Shown: one piece after another, positions 55,907-64,000 of the stretch
How positions within the stretch are numbered: position 1 is the stretch's first letter
How the letters are laid out: each line of letters starts with the position of its first letter
Origin: Colwellia sp. C1TZA3
GTDB lineage: Bacteria > Pseudomonadota > Gammaproteobacteria > Enterobacterales > Alteromonadaceae
NCBI RefSeq assembly: GCF_007954265.1
Contig: NZ_VOLS01000013.1
Span: 22,259 to 86,258 of the forward strand
DNA: 64,000 nt
Reading direction: 5' to 3'
Program-made: the position numbers and the translations under genes
Notes under the pieces: generated by a model
The model's database searches: none
What the model was told of the DNA's origin: nothing
The model's input: only the letters and a program-made list of their open reading frames with translations

Positions 55907-56402
55907 TGACTTGAAGGCTAAAAAAATTAAACACTATTTAGTGTTAGGCTCTGTAAAGTAGTCGCGCTTAATTGCTCGGCACTTTTAAGCCATGTTTTTT
56001 TTGGTTTCAGCTGATTTTGATATTTTGCCCAATACACTAGGTGTTAGTCTGATGAGTGTGAGTTAAAGCAGTAAAAAATGAACATCCTCGTTGCTGCTGA
56101 ATTTGTTATTATTGGTTCGAGGAGTGAACTATTTTTATTCGTTTGGAAAATCGCTCATTAAATGCCTTGATTTTAACTTGATTAAGCTAGTTTCTTTAAC
56201 TGAATTAACTTTTGTAAATTAGCGTCCCATAGAAAAAGTTAATCATTTTTTATCTGTTAAAAATAATATTCAGGCATTAAAAAGCTAGAAAGCCCAAATT
56301 TTTCAAGTTAAAGCATTCGGGATAGCACAAGTACCGAGTACTATCCCAGAGAAAATTCCAGCCGTTATTCAATATAGCCCAGTTAAGTTTTAAAGTTCAT
56401 GG
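55907..56402. other. Intergenic region after yheV
   Basis: About 495 bp, AT-rich; no gene, hairpin with T-run or repeat family member was recognised. Confidence 0.4.
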
Positions 56403-56822
56403 CTATAAAAGCTTTAATTCTTCTAGTAAGTCATGAATCTCAGCTTTGAGTTCTTTATCAGCAATTTTATTACAACTGATTTTAGCTTGTTCTAAATACT
56501 CAATAGCACCCGGTTTATCGTCTAACTCAACCTTTAAGGCAGCAATTGAAAAGCCAATAGATGAACGAAAATCTTTAGAGTTGATCGTTTCAGCCTTAAC
56601 CAGCGCTTGTTGATAAATAGTAATAGCTAACGTTAAGTCGTCGGTAAAGTCAGCCAGTGTTTCCCATTGCACGGGATGGTCTTTATCGGTATTTTCATTT
56701 TCTTCACAAAGTTGTTTTAACTCGGCATAAAAGCCATCAAATTTGGCTTGATCTTGCTCTTGAGCAGCTGCCATTAAGTGATCAGTGAGGAAAAGCACTC
56801 TCTTGTATATTTTGGTGTTCAT
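56403..56822 (-). CDS. Hypothetical helical (TPR-like) protein
   Basis: 139 residues with no signal peptide or membrane segment. It is rich in Glu, Leu and Lys and predicted helical by composition: DHLMAAAQEQDQAKFDGFYAELKQLCEENENTDKDH and a later LKVELDDKPGAIEYLEQAKISCNKIADKELKAEIHDLLEELKLL, whose A-IEYLEQA pattern resembles a tetratricopeptide helix. I do not recognise a named family. It is monocistronic. Confidence 0.75.
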   Translation of the reverse strand: MNTKIYKRVLFLTDHLMAAAQEQDQAKFDGFYAELKQLCEENENTDKDHPVQWETLADFTDDLTLAITIYQQALVKAETINSKDFRSSIGFSIAALKVELDDKPGAIEYLEQAKISCNKIADKELKAEIHDLLEELKLL

Positions 56823-57051
56823 GCTGCGGCCTTTTTTCGGTTACTTTTAATGTTGGTTAACAAATGTTCAGGCGTTGATTATAGAGCTTTTATTATCACT
56901 AAACTCAGACTTATTCACCTAGATAAAGAGAATGTAAGGGAACATTTGTGTTTATTAATATCTAAAGCGTAGGCGTAGTGTTAGCTCAATTGCTTTATTA
57001 AATTGGCTTTGAATCTTTTAACACACACGACTTATATTTAACCCATGGCCA

Positions 57052-57273
57052 TTAATAATGTGGTGGCGGTGGCTCAACTTCTTCTTTATCTTGTTGATCT
57101 GGCGTGTTTTCTTTAATTCTGTTGGCAATAATAGCTACTTGATGTTGAAGCTCTGCAAGTTGGCTTTGATGTATAGTTATCTCTTGGTTTAGTTGTTCGA
57201 TTAGATCATCTTGAAATGCATTGCGGGTTTCAAGCATTTCAATAGCTTGGGTTAATTCATTAACTGATTTCAC
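57052..57273 (-). CDS. slyX: SlyX family protein
   Basis: 73 residues, mostly coiled coil (IEMLETRNAFQDDLIEQLNQEITIHQSQLAELQHQVAIIANRI) with the diagnostic C-terminal PPPPHY. The function of SlyX is unknown. The start is a GTG overlapping the stop of the WD40 gene (GTGA). It lies next to fkpA, as in E. coli. Confidence 0.94.
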   Translation of the reverse strand: MKSVNELTQAIEMLETRNAFQDDLIEQLNQEITIHQSQLAELQHQVAIIANRIKENTPDQQDKEEVEPPPPHY

Positions 57274-58274
57274 TGTTTATTTACCTGCCATAATTCGGCG
57301 TATCCTGAAGAGCTTTCGGTGATTACTTGATTATTATCCCTAAAAGCGACGCTATAAACAACTGCCCCAGCCGGTCTAATATCATCACGGGGTAAAACGC
57401 GCCAGCTAGTTAGCCGTTCGCCGCTAGCAATATCCCATACGCTAACCTTGCGAGAAGGTGCGCCGGTTAATAGTTTAGTGCCATCAGGTGAAAATTGCAC
57501 CGCACTAAAAATTTCTTGGCGATTAAAGTACTTTAACCTGGAAATTAACTGACCCGTCTTTAAATTCCAAATACTGGCTGATTTTTTACTGTCGGCGGTG
57601 AAGGCATAGCGTCCTTTAGCGTCAAGTGCCACCATAGTCACGCGGCTAGGGTGATTAAAACGATAGATAACTTGTCCCGAAACGGTATCCCAGACATAAG
57701 CTACAAAATCATTAGAGCCAGAAATAGCCACCCGGCCATTAGGTAACATATCAACCGCATTGATTTTTTCTTGATGCCCCAAAAACTCTAAGCGGCGACC
57801 ATTAGCAATAGTAATGTGTACGACCTTACCGTTGCTTTGCCCAATGAGTAGGTAATCACCATTATTTGCCACGGCTACATCACGAATGGTAGATTCGGTG
57901 ATCGACCAATAACCTTCGGATTGGCCATTGTCTATATTCCACAATGAAAAGTCATGGCGATTAGCGGTTAATGCATGACTGTTATTATCAGCAATATCTA
58001 CCAGCAGTACTAAATTATCAGCGCTATTTTGCTGCTGTGACCAGTTATATTTCAGCGCATTTTTGTCTAAATCCCACAAACTGATGCCATGATGAATGGA
58101 TGAGACAACACTGAACTTAGCGTCATTAGAGATATCAGCCGCGTAGGCTCCCTCTACAGCATGTTGCCACCTTTTTTCTGGCGCTTGGCCCAGAGGCTGA
58201 CAAGCTGTTAGCAATATCAACACTAATAAAAACAAAAGCTTGGCTTTAAGAATAGTTAAGTTAGAGTTCAGCAA
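57270..58274 (-). CDS. WD40-repeat lipoprotein
   Basis: 334 residues. A signal peptide with lipobox (LLFLLVLILLTACQPLG) is followed by six to seven WD40-like repeats, visible as GISLWDLDKN, DFSLWNIDNG, YVWDTVSG, SIWNLKTG, SVWDIASGER and AELWQVNKQ. It would form a beta-propeller anchored in the envelope; partners are unknown. Start codon TTG 58274 is the only one that leaves a complete signal peptide, though its ribosome binding site is poor. It overlaps slyX by four bases. Confidence 0.88.
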   Translation of the reverse strand: MLNSNLTILKAKLLFLLVLILLTACQPLGQAPEKRWQHAVEGAYAADISNDAKFSVVSSIHHGISLWDLDKNALKYNWSQQQNSADNLVLLVDIADNNSHALTANRHDFSLWNIDNGQSEGYWSITESTIRDVAVANNGDYLLIGQSNGKVVHITIANGRRLEFLGHQEKINAVDMLPNGRVAISGSNDFVAYVWDTVSGQVIYRFNHPSRVTMVALDAKGRYAFTADSKKSASIWNLKTGQLISRLKYFNRQEIFSAVQFSPDGTKLLTGAPSRKVSVWDIASGERLTSWRVLPRDDIRPAGAVVYSVAFRDNNQVITESSSGYAELWQVNKQ

Positions 58275-58394
58275 AATATTAATACTTTTTTCTTAGGGCA
58301 TTTATCGTTAGTATAAGCGGCATTGTTTCACAATTCACACATATTTAAATGACTTAGCGGGAATTTCTGACTGAGTAGTAAAACGGAGATGTAA

Positions 58395-59153
58395 ATGAGA
58401 TTTTTTAAACCAACGGTAGTCGCTATTGCTTTATTATCAGTAATGGGTTGTCAAGAACCAGTTAAGCAAGAAGCACAAACAGTTGCGCTTGATACAGAAA
58501 TACAAAAGCAAGCTTACGGCTTAGGTGCTTCAATTGGTATGTACATGGAGCGTAATCTAGAAGAGCACAATAAACTGGGTTTAGTTTTAGACAAAACACT
58601 TATTATTCGTGGCTTTACCGATAGTATGGACGGTAACTCTCAAATTGAAAAAGAAGACATTCAAGCGTTGTTGATGAATTTAGATCAAGCAATGAAGGCA
58701 AAGCAACAAGAGCAAGCGACAGTAAGCTCAGAAACAAGCTTAGCTGAAGGTCAAAAATTCTTAGCAGAAAATGCTGAAAAAGAAGGTGTTCAAGTTACTG
58801 AGTCGGGCATCCAATACGAAGTTTTAACCGCTGCTGACGGCGAAAAGCCTGTTGCCACTGATACAGTAAAAGTGCACTACAAGGGTACTTTCCTTAATGG
58901 TGAAACCTTTGATAGTTCATACGAACGTGGCGAGCCAGCTGTTTTTCCACTTAATCGCGTCATTTCAGGTTGGACCGAAGGTGTGCAGTTAATGTCAGTC
59001 GGTGCTAAGTTTAAATTTACTATTCCTGCAGAGCTTGCATATGGTCCTAAAGGTAATCCACCACGCATTCCAGGTAACTCTGTACTTCAGTTTGATATTG
59101 AATTATTAGAGATTCAAGAACCAGCAGCTCCAGCGCAGGTTGGCGATAAGTAG
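58395..59153 (+). CDS. fkpA: FKBP-type peptidyl-prolyl isomerase FkpA
   Basis: Envelope foldase catalysing proline isomerisation. 252 residues. The signal sequence ends in a lipobox (VAIALLSVMGCQE), so this copy is probably a lipoprotein, unlike soluble E. coli FkpA. The N-terminal helical dimerisation domain (QKQAYGLGASIGMYMERNLEEHNKLG) is followed by the FKBP domain with VKVHYKGTFLNGETFDSSYERG, VISGWTEGVQLMSVGAKFKFTIPAELAYGPKG and SVLQFDIELLEI. Divergent from the WD40 gene; its own terminator follows. Confidence 0.94.
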   Translation: MRFFKPTVVAIALLSVMGCQEPVKQEAQTVALDTEIQKQAYGLGASIGMYMERNLEEHNKLGLVLDKTLIIRGFTDSMDGNSQIEKEDIQALLMNLDQAMKAKQQEQATVSSETSLAEGQKFLAENAEKEGVQVTESGIQYEVLTAADGEKPVATDTVKVHYKGTFLNGETFDSSYERGEPAVFPLNRVISGWTEGVQLMSVGAKFKFTIPAELAYGPKGNPPRIPGNSVLQFDIELLEIQEPAAPAQVGDK

Positions 59154-59185
59154 ATAAATAAAAGCTTACATATTTTTTCATAGCA

Positions 59186-59212
59186 AAACCAACCATCTAG
59201 GTTGGTTTTTTG
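59186..59212 (+). terminator. Intrinsic terminator of fkpA
   Basis: AAACCAACC-ATCTA-GGTTGGTTT with further T residues, 33 bp after the fkpA stop. Confidence 0.92.
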
Positions 59213-60247
59213 TTTCTAACCCTGCAGCCGCATTGCATAAAATTAGGCTATTTGGTTTGTTATAAGTACTCAAAGTACTCAGCAATAGTTAAACTTGAAG
59301 TTAGTCTGTATGAGTTAATACCAAATTAATTAGCCCTGCTATGCCATACTTATTTTCATTTTTGATCTCAAAACTTCTAAAATATCTCTGCGTTGACCGT
59401 AATTGTAGTCAAATACTAGCGTCATCAGGCTACAATTTATTGGCATCAATCTCTAGGAAGTATCGCATTACCGCGTTAAAAAACTGAACTTTTAGTATTA
59501 GCGCAATCTCATAGTCAATAACATCAATGTATTGTGTTGGAACCAAATTCAATTTGCCCGTTATATTTAGGAAAGCACGAACGCCCAAACTATTAAACGA
59601 AGGTATCGGATATATCAGTGGTTAAAACCAACCTCTCTTCTCATCAGTCACATAGTGACCTCGACAGTAAGGTATGTTTGGAATATGTTGCTTTGGTATA
59701 TCCTCAAGAGTATGAGCAACTGAATTTTCATGTAAACCTTTACAGTTAACTAAACACGAGCAGGTAAGTTTAATAGGCACTCTTTGGCTGTTAAGAGTCC
59801 CCTCAAGACCTTACGGCATTTTTTTGCGAAAACAATTTCGGTATGGCTAACAAATATTACGCTATTGTATTGCGCGCCAGCGAATAGACTTTGCATTTAG
59901 CTATGTACGTTGACAATGTTAGTTTATGTCGGCAGGAAAGCAGCAGAAACGGCTAAGGCGTTTGTTAAGCACTTTAGCTGCGCTTTAACTAAGTTAAATC
60001 AACTACGCGATTAAATTGTGCTCGTTTGCGGTTTTTCTAAGTAGGCTGCTTCTTTTACAGCGTTAGCAATAATCAACCTACCTATTGTTTGAGATGGAAT
60101 ATGGCGTTGTTGGTAATACTGATAAAGTAGCTACTTGGCAAACCTTGTTATCAGTAATTATTTTTTTTGTGATTTAAGTTATTCACTTTGAACAAGCTTA
60201 TTTAGAACTTATAACGTCACTAAATCATATTCTTAAATTTTAGGCAA
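59213..60247. other. Gene-poor region with a possible decayed gene
   Basis: No intact gene. A solitary F1-type end (TACCAAATTAATTAGC) is at 59319. On the minus strand a frame open from 59810 to a stop at 59622-59624 reads like the C-terminus of a real protein (cysteine-rich TCSCLVNCKGLHENS, later DIPKQHIPNIPYCRGHYV), but it has no good start codon and I do not recognise it. The remainder has stops in all frames. Confidence 0.35.
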
Positions 60248-60250
60248 TAA

Positions 60251-60274
60251 AAAAGCCTTACCGAAGTAAGGCTT
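60251..60274 (-). terminator. Minus-strand intrinsic terminator with a TTCG loop
   Basis: On the minus strand AAGCCTTAC-TTCG-GTAAGGCTT is followed by TTTTT. It points away from hemE, and no minus-strand gene is seen upstream of it, so it may end an unannotated small RNA. Confidence 0.75.
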
Positions 60275-60895
60275 GAAATGCTCGCTATATGGTCTAGTAA
60301 ACTAGCTTCTTTTTATTTGTTTCTTTATTATTTTTATTGTTTTTATTATTGTTTTTCTTTAGCGCGGGACATTTATAGCAAAGGCTTTTTCTCTGTGCAA
60401 CAACTTTAATAGAGCATATATTCCACGAATATCTTCGTATAATGTATGTGTAAATTGACTACTCTTAGTCTGTTTTTTTTGTTATCGAGGTATTGATCAA
60501 GCTAGAAGTTAAAATTTCAATAAACTGGTTCCTTTAAAGAAGCGTAACAAAGTGTAAAAAAATGTTATCTATCAAGTTGTAACGTGAATATTAGCTAATA
60601 AAAAAAAGCTGATTAAAAGCACCTTACCTGGTCTACCACTTAAAGCATATTATAGATATATTGTTATTGCTTTATAGCTTTTACTAAAAAATATAAAAAA
60701 ATAAAATTTTAAAAAAGTGAAATTATTTTAGTGAAAATGCTTGCTCTACTAAAATGGCGATTTATTGAGTCAATGATATGCGCTTGTATCTGGCTTTAAT
60801 ATGGTTTGCGAATTAAACTTTGCGATAGTATTTTCCCTCACAGTAAAAATAAGGCATATCTTTTATCAATGCTGTAAGCGAGCATAGATTTGATT
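60275..60895. other. AT-rich region upstream of hemE, possible small RNA on the minus strand
   Basis: No protein gene is recognised. The plus strand has a pyrimidine-rich tract at 60311-60360. A transcript on the minus strand starting somewhere in 60300-60500 would end at the TTCG terminator. I found no convincing promoter boxes. Confidence 0.3.
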
Positions 60896-60930
60896 TGGAC
60901 ATAGATCAATAAAATTTGAAGTGGTAGAAT
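60896..60930 (+). promoter_or_regulatory. Candidate hemE promoter with FNR-like site
   Basis: TGGAC-ATAG-ATCAA (60896-60909) resembles an FNR box (TTGAT-N4-ATCAA): one good half-site and one poor one. A TAGAAT -10 box follows at 60925-60930. FNR control of a haem gene would make sense, but the match is weak. Confidence 0.3.
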
Positions 60931-60961
60931 GCGCGCATACAAATAGCGGAGAAAAATTTTC

Positions 60962-62029
60962 ATGACTGAATTAAAAAATGATACGTATTTACGTGCGCTA
61001 TTGCGCCAACCTGTTGATTACACACCTGTTTGGATGATGCGTCAAGCTGGACGTTATCTACCTGAGTATCGTGAAGTACGCAAAGGGGCTGGCGATTTTA
61101 TGTCGGTTTGCCGTGATGCTGATTTAGCTTGTGAAGTCACCATTCAACCTTTACGTCGCTTTCCCCTTGATGCGGCAATTTTATTTAGTGATATTTTAAC
61201 TATTCCTGATGCTATGGGTTTAGGTCTGTACTTTGAAACAGGCGAAGGGCCTAAATTTGAACGGCCAATTACCTGTAAAGCCGATGTTGATAAAATTGGT
61301 ATTCCAGACCCTGAAGGTGAACTGCAATATGTGATGAATGCAGTCCGCACCATTAAGAAAACGCTGAATGGTGATGTACCGCTGATTGGTTTTTCTGGTA
61401 GTCCTTGGACGCTTGCCACTTATATGATTGAAGGTAGTAGCTCAAAAGCTTTCACTAAGATCAAAAAAATGATGTTTTCAGAGCCAAAAACATTACACTT
61501 ATTATTAGATAAGTTAGCTGACTCAGTTATTTTATATTTAAATGCTCAGATTGCTGCAGGCGTGCAATCGGTAATGGTATTTGATACTTGGGGTGGTGTT
61601 TTGTCACCTCGAGACTATAAAGATTTTTCATTGCAATACATGGCGAAAATTGTTGACGGTTTAACTCGTCATAATGATGGTCGTCAAGTACCAGTAACAT
61701 TATTTACCAAAAATGGTGGCATGTGGTTAGAAGATATCGTTGCAACAGGTTGTGATGCGGTTGGTCTTGATTGGACCATTGATATTGAAAATGCCAAAGC
61801 GCGTGTTGGTGATAAAGTGGCACTACAAGGTAATATGGATCCATCAATGTTATATGCGCCATTACCCAGAATTGAGCAAGAAGTGTCAAAAATATTAGCC
61901 GGCTTTGGCGAAGGTGGCACTGGGCATGTGTTTAACTTAGGTCACGGTATACATCCAGATGTAAACCCAGATCATGCGGGCCACTTTATTGAGTCGGTTC
62001 ACCGTTTGAGCAAGCCATATCATCGATAA
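60962..62029 (+). CDS. hemE: Uroporphyrinogen decarboxylase
   Basis: Converts uroporphyrinogen III to coproporphyrinogen III in haem synthesis. 355 residues. The two signatures are present: [19 protein letters not shown] near residue 22, and [16 protein letters not shown] near 141. The active-site aspartate lies in [25 protein letters not shown] and [11 protein letters not shown] follow. GGAG lies ten bases before the ATG. It is monocistronic with its own terminator. Confidence 0.98.
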   Translation: MTELKNDTYLRALLRQPVDYTPVWMMRQAGRYLPEYREVRKGAGDFMSVCRDADLACEVTIQPLRRFPLDAAILFSDILTIPDAMGLGLYFETGEGPKFERPITCKADVDKIGIPDPEGELQYVMNAVRTIKKTLNGDVPLIGFSGSPWTLATYMIEGSSSKAFTKIKKMMFSEPKTLHLLLDKLADSVILYLNAQIAAGVQSVMVFDTWGGVLSPRDYKDFSLQYMAKIVDGLTRHNDGRQVPVTLFTKNGGMWLEDIVATGCDAVGLDWTIDIENAKARVGDKVALQGNMDPSMLYAPLPRIEQEVSKILAGFGEGGTGHVFNLGHGIHPDVNPDHAGHFIESVHRLSKPYHR

Positions 62030-62094
62030 GCCGTACTTGTTAGCAATGTTATTTGTGTCTTGTTGGCGCAAAGTAATTTAGTTTATTGTATTTA

Positions 62095-62119
62095 AAGGAG
62101 CCTGTGGCTCCTTTTTTTT
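62095..62119 (+). terminator. Intrinsic terminator of hemE
   Basis: AAAGGAGCC-TGT-GGCTCC stem-loop with eight T residues after it, 66 bp beyond the hemE stop. Confidence 0.93.
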
Positions 62120-62214
62120 GCCTTGAAATTATAATGCAATGGCTTACTTGTAAAGTACGACTAGGCAGTTGCTAATAAGTTGCTAAATATACAAACAGAC
62201 TGGCTGTTTATTTA

Positions 62215-62374
62215 TACCAATCTCACTAATTACCTGATCATTTCTACTGGTTAAAACAACCCACTACTACGTTATTTATTTAATAATTAGCATAACGAGT
62301 TATTGAAATAAATGCCTTATATTTGATTGTTTTTCCTGAGTACAAAGTAGTCCACCTAATTAATGAAATTGGTA
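62215..62374 (-). repeat. Diverged F1-type element (160 bp)
   Basis: Ends TACCAATCTCACTAATTACC and TAATTAATGAAATTGGTA, between TTA duplications at 62212-62214 and 62375-62377. The interior keeps the F1 plan (TGATCATTT, GGTTAAAAC, GCCTTATATTTG, CACCTAATTAAT) but differs at many positions, so it is a separate subfamily or an old copy. Confidence 0.8.
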
Positions 62375-62443
62375 TTAGGCTTTGGTTATTGCTTTTAGAT
62401 TAAGGTATGCTGAGGTATAAATTGATTCTAAAAGGACATGACA

Positions 62444-62938
62444 ATGATCACCAATAAAATTTTTTCATCGATGTTAGCGATAACCTTTTTACTCAGTGCT
62501 TGCGGCAGTAGCTCAACCGACAAGGATGAAGCTAAAACAGTTAAAGCTGATGAGATGATAGCTCAAACTGAGCAGGAAAATAATAGCCAGCAGATGGAAA
62601 CTAAACTTATTGAGACACCGGTAAATACTCATAAAGCATTAACAGGTCATAATATGGAAGACAGAACAAATAAATTGCAAGATGGATTTAATGGCTGGCA
62701 ACGTGGTCGCGTACAGTTTTTAAATTTAGAAGGTGGCTTTTACGGTATTATTACTGATTCGGGTAAAAAAATATTGCCAATGAATATGACAAAAGAGTTT
62801 GCGCAAAATGGTGCTATTGTTCGCATCAAAGGCAAAGTAAAAGATGTCATGACCATTCAACAATGGGGCACACCTTTTACGATTACTGATATTGAGCTTA
62901 TAAAACCAGGCAATAAAGTCAATAATGCCGACATGTAA
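62444..62938 (+). CDS. Hypothetical lipoprotein
   Basis: 164 residues from ATG 62444 (AAGGA seven bases upstream; ATG 62438 is too close to it). The lipobox is MITNKIFSSMLAITFLLSACGSSS. An acidic linker precedes a C-terminal domain (GWQRGRVQFLNLEGGFYGIITDSGKKILPMNMTKEFAQNGAIVRIKGKVKDVMTIQQWGTPFTITDIELI) that looks like an OB-type beta-barrel fold. The family is not recognised. Envelope location is likely. Confidence 0.85.
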   Translation: MITNKIFSSMLAITFLLSACGSSSTDKDEAKTVKADEMIAQTEQENNSQQMETKLIETPVNTHKALTGHNMEDRTNKLQDGFNGWQRGRVQFLNLEGGFYGIITDSGKKILPMNMTKEFAQNGAIVRIKGKVKDVMTIQQWGTPFTITDIELIKPGNKVNNADM

Positions 62939-62993
62939 TCCTCAGTAAGCAGCAGTAAGAGGTAAGTAACTAGTTATTTATGTTATTAATAAG

Positions 62994-63678
62994 TTATGGG
63001 CAAATAAGTGGCTGAGTAAATAATGCTAAGGTTTTACCGTGGTCACTGACTTGTATTTGATATAGGTGACGATATTGTTGTTCGGTAAGATCTGCGACAT
63101 CTAATGCACTGAGTAATGCTGATAATTTTGCTGTGGTGTTACTGTGACCCATCACTAATACATTTTCTTCTTGTTTGAGTAACAGCTGTGCCAACTGACT
63201 CAGTTCTTTTGACGAATATTGCTGTGTTGCCAACTGTTGCTGTTTAGCAAAAGGTGCAGCTGTCGCCATGGTAAGGTGGTAGGCTGTGCTATATACCCGC
63301 TCCACTTCAAGGTGCAGTTTCAGAGCTAAGCTAGGAAATCAGATCAAGGCGCGATACGAAGATAATGGTTATTCCCTTATCAAGTAGTGCAACGCTGGAC
63401 TGGTTTTCTAGTTTAGCTCCCTACGGGCAAGCCGATAAAGGGTCATCTCCAGCGTTATTGATTTCGACAATAGAACAGCTATTCTCTTCAATCCATGCCT
63501 AGTAGCTAACCCTTTCTCGACTTGCACAAACCTGCACCTTGAAGTGGAGCGGGTATATACATGTTTGATTTGGGTGTACTCAAGCATAGTAGCAATTTGC
63601 TGTGCTCTTAATTGACCACATTGGGTCAATTTAGGGTCATCCTGCACTGCTTGCTTTTCTGCATGGCGAACTAAGTAA
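62994..63678 (-). pseudogene. Histidine phosphatase superfamily gene broken by F3 and F1 elements
   Basis: Reading the minus strand, the N-terminal part YYLVRHAEKQAVQDDPKLTQCG carries the RHA(E) phosphohistidine motif and runs to IKHVY at 63555, where F3 is inserted. The rest (STAYHLTMATAAPFAKQQQL, then VLVMGHSNTT with the second catalytic His) resumes at 63293 in the same phase. Removing F3 and one TATATA gives VYSTAYHLT without a seam, as in the family's VYST-T-TAxP pattern. The true start is missing because an F1 element abuts the YYLVRHAE segment. It is probably inactive; the family includes SixA and related phosphatases. Confidence 0.85.
63296..63553 (+). repeat. F3 miniature element, copy 2 (258 bp core), inside a gene
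   Basis: CCCGCTCCACTTCAAGGTGC to GCACCTTGAAGTGGAGCGGG, same orientation as the copy at 14761 and shorter by 48 bp. It is flanked by TATATA on both sides (63290-63295 and 63554-63559); 258 plus 6 is a multiple of three, in agreement with the interrupted frame. Confidence 0.92.
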
Positions 63679-63838
63679 TACCAATTTGATTAATTAAGTG
63701 ATCTACTTTTTCATGAGGAAAAATGGATAAATACAAGGCATAAAATTTAATCAGTAGTTATTCTACTTATAAATTTTATAACGCTGTAGTTATTCATTTT
63801 AACCATTAAAAATGAGCAGGTAATTAATCAACTTGGCT
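63679..63838 (+). repeat. F1 miniature element, copy 4 (about 160 bp)
   Basis: Starts TACCAATTTGATTAATTAAG after TAA (63676-63678), nearly identical to copy 3. The right end reads CAACTTGGCTA instead of CTTGGTA, and no TAA follows: it runs directly into transposase sequence. The junction is therefore rearranged rather than a clean insertion. Confidence 0.88.
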
Positions 63839-64000
63839 ATGTCCCAATTAACTGTGTCTGCGATAACAACAGGCTGTTTTCATTGGGGTTATCACTTGAT
63901 TCAATAAACCTATACCAACTTAGGTAATTATCGAGGTATTTCGTTGCTACGCCGTGAAACCGAGCTATCCAGCCGTGAAGTCTGCCGTGATAAGCGTTAA
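63837..64000 (-). CDS. IS1595/ISXO2-type transposase, C-terminal part (cut by the window edge)
   Basis: On the minus strand a frame open to the window edge ends at a TAG at 63837-63839. It reads [20 protein letters not shown] then [13 protein letters not shown], the conserved end of the ISXO2-like DDE transposase domain. The stop codon overlaps the rearranged end of the adjacent F1 element, so the natural C-terminus and the right inverted repeat of the IS may be lost. Whether the rest of the IS is intact lies outside the window. Confidence 0.8.
   Translation of the reverse strand, partial: NAYHGRLHGWIARFHGVATKYLDNYLSWYRFIESSDNPNENSLLLSQTQLIGT

Noticed and set aside
60300..60470. Protein-like frames in the AT-rich stretch upstream of hemE
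   Set aside because: Two minus-strand frames look open for 30-40 codons but have no start codon; low-complexity Asn/Lys runs arise from the AT-rich sequence.

Overview
The window looks like chromosome of a marine gammaproteobacterium of the order Alteromonadales, most likely the Colwelliaceae (Colwellia or Thalassotalea type). The basis is AT-rich DNA, protein sequences close to that group, and gene neighbourhoods typical of it: hslUV-ftsN-priA-rpmE, hslO-hslR next to a gspC-N operon followed by yrfG-nudE-cysQ, and the yheS/yheT/yheU/yheV-slyX-fkpA cluster. This is an inference from reading; no search was run. Nearly all genes are core functions. No prophage, CRISPR array, tRNA or rRNA was seen.

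Layout. 0-10 kb: hutI (histidine degradation) with a palindromic candidate operator at the left edge, rraA, a DUF971 gene, the heat-shock protease hslVU behind a sigma-32-like promoter, ftsN, three 161-bp tandem repeats, priA and rpmE. 10-16 kb: dnaB-alr, a TetR regulator with an AhpD-like gene whose promoter carries two operator palindromes, and yjbQ. 16-29 kb: a CheX-like gene, an M1 peptidase with a DUF6702 partner, a broken membrane-protein gene, dusA, sseA, a psp (phage shock) cluster behind a sigma-54-like promoter, and a PCuAC/DUF2333/TIGR04219 operon. 29-34 kb: one giant secreted subtilase. 34-48 kb: hslO-hslR and a complete type II secretion operon gspC to gspN. 48-59 kb: yrfG, nudE-cysQ, yceI, yheT-yheU, a 43-aa DUF3149 gene, a Sel1 protein, yheS, yheV, slyX with a WD40 lipoprotein, and fkpA. 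59-64 kb: a 1.75-kb stretch without a recognisable gene, hemE, a small lipoprotein, a histidine-phosphatase pseudogene, and the end of an IS1595/ISXO2-type transposase at the right edge.

The accessory layer consists of short non-autonomous repeats. Family F2 has four copies of exactly 157 bp plus one diverged copy. Family F1 has copies of about 153-160 bp. Both have TACCA...TGGTA ends and most copies sit between 3-bp TAA or TTA duplications, so one transposase may have moved both. Family F3 (258-306 bp, CCCGYTCC...GGAGCGGG ends) sits in TATA-rich targets. These elements have broken or rewired at least three genes: the first gene of the psp cluster (F2), a membrane-protein gene at 20.3 kb (F2 plus a frameshift), and the histidine phosphatase at 63 kb (F3 plus F1).

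How the genes fit together: the gsp operon builds the type II secretion system, and the subtilase 2 kb upstream carries a signal peptide and a C-terminal GlyGly-CTERM-like anchor, making it a plausible client. HslVU, HslO and HslR form a protein-quality-control theme, and the psp genes respond to envelope stress.
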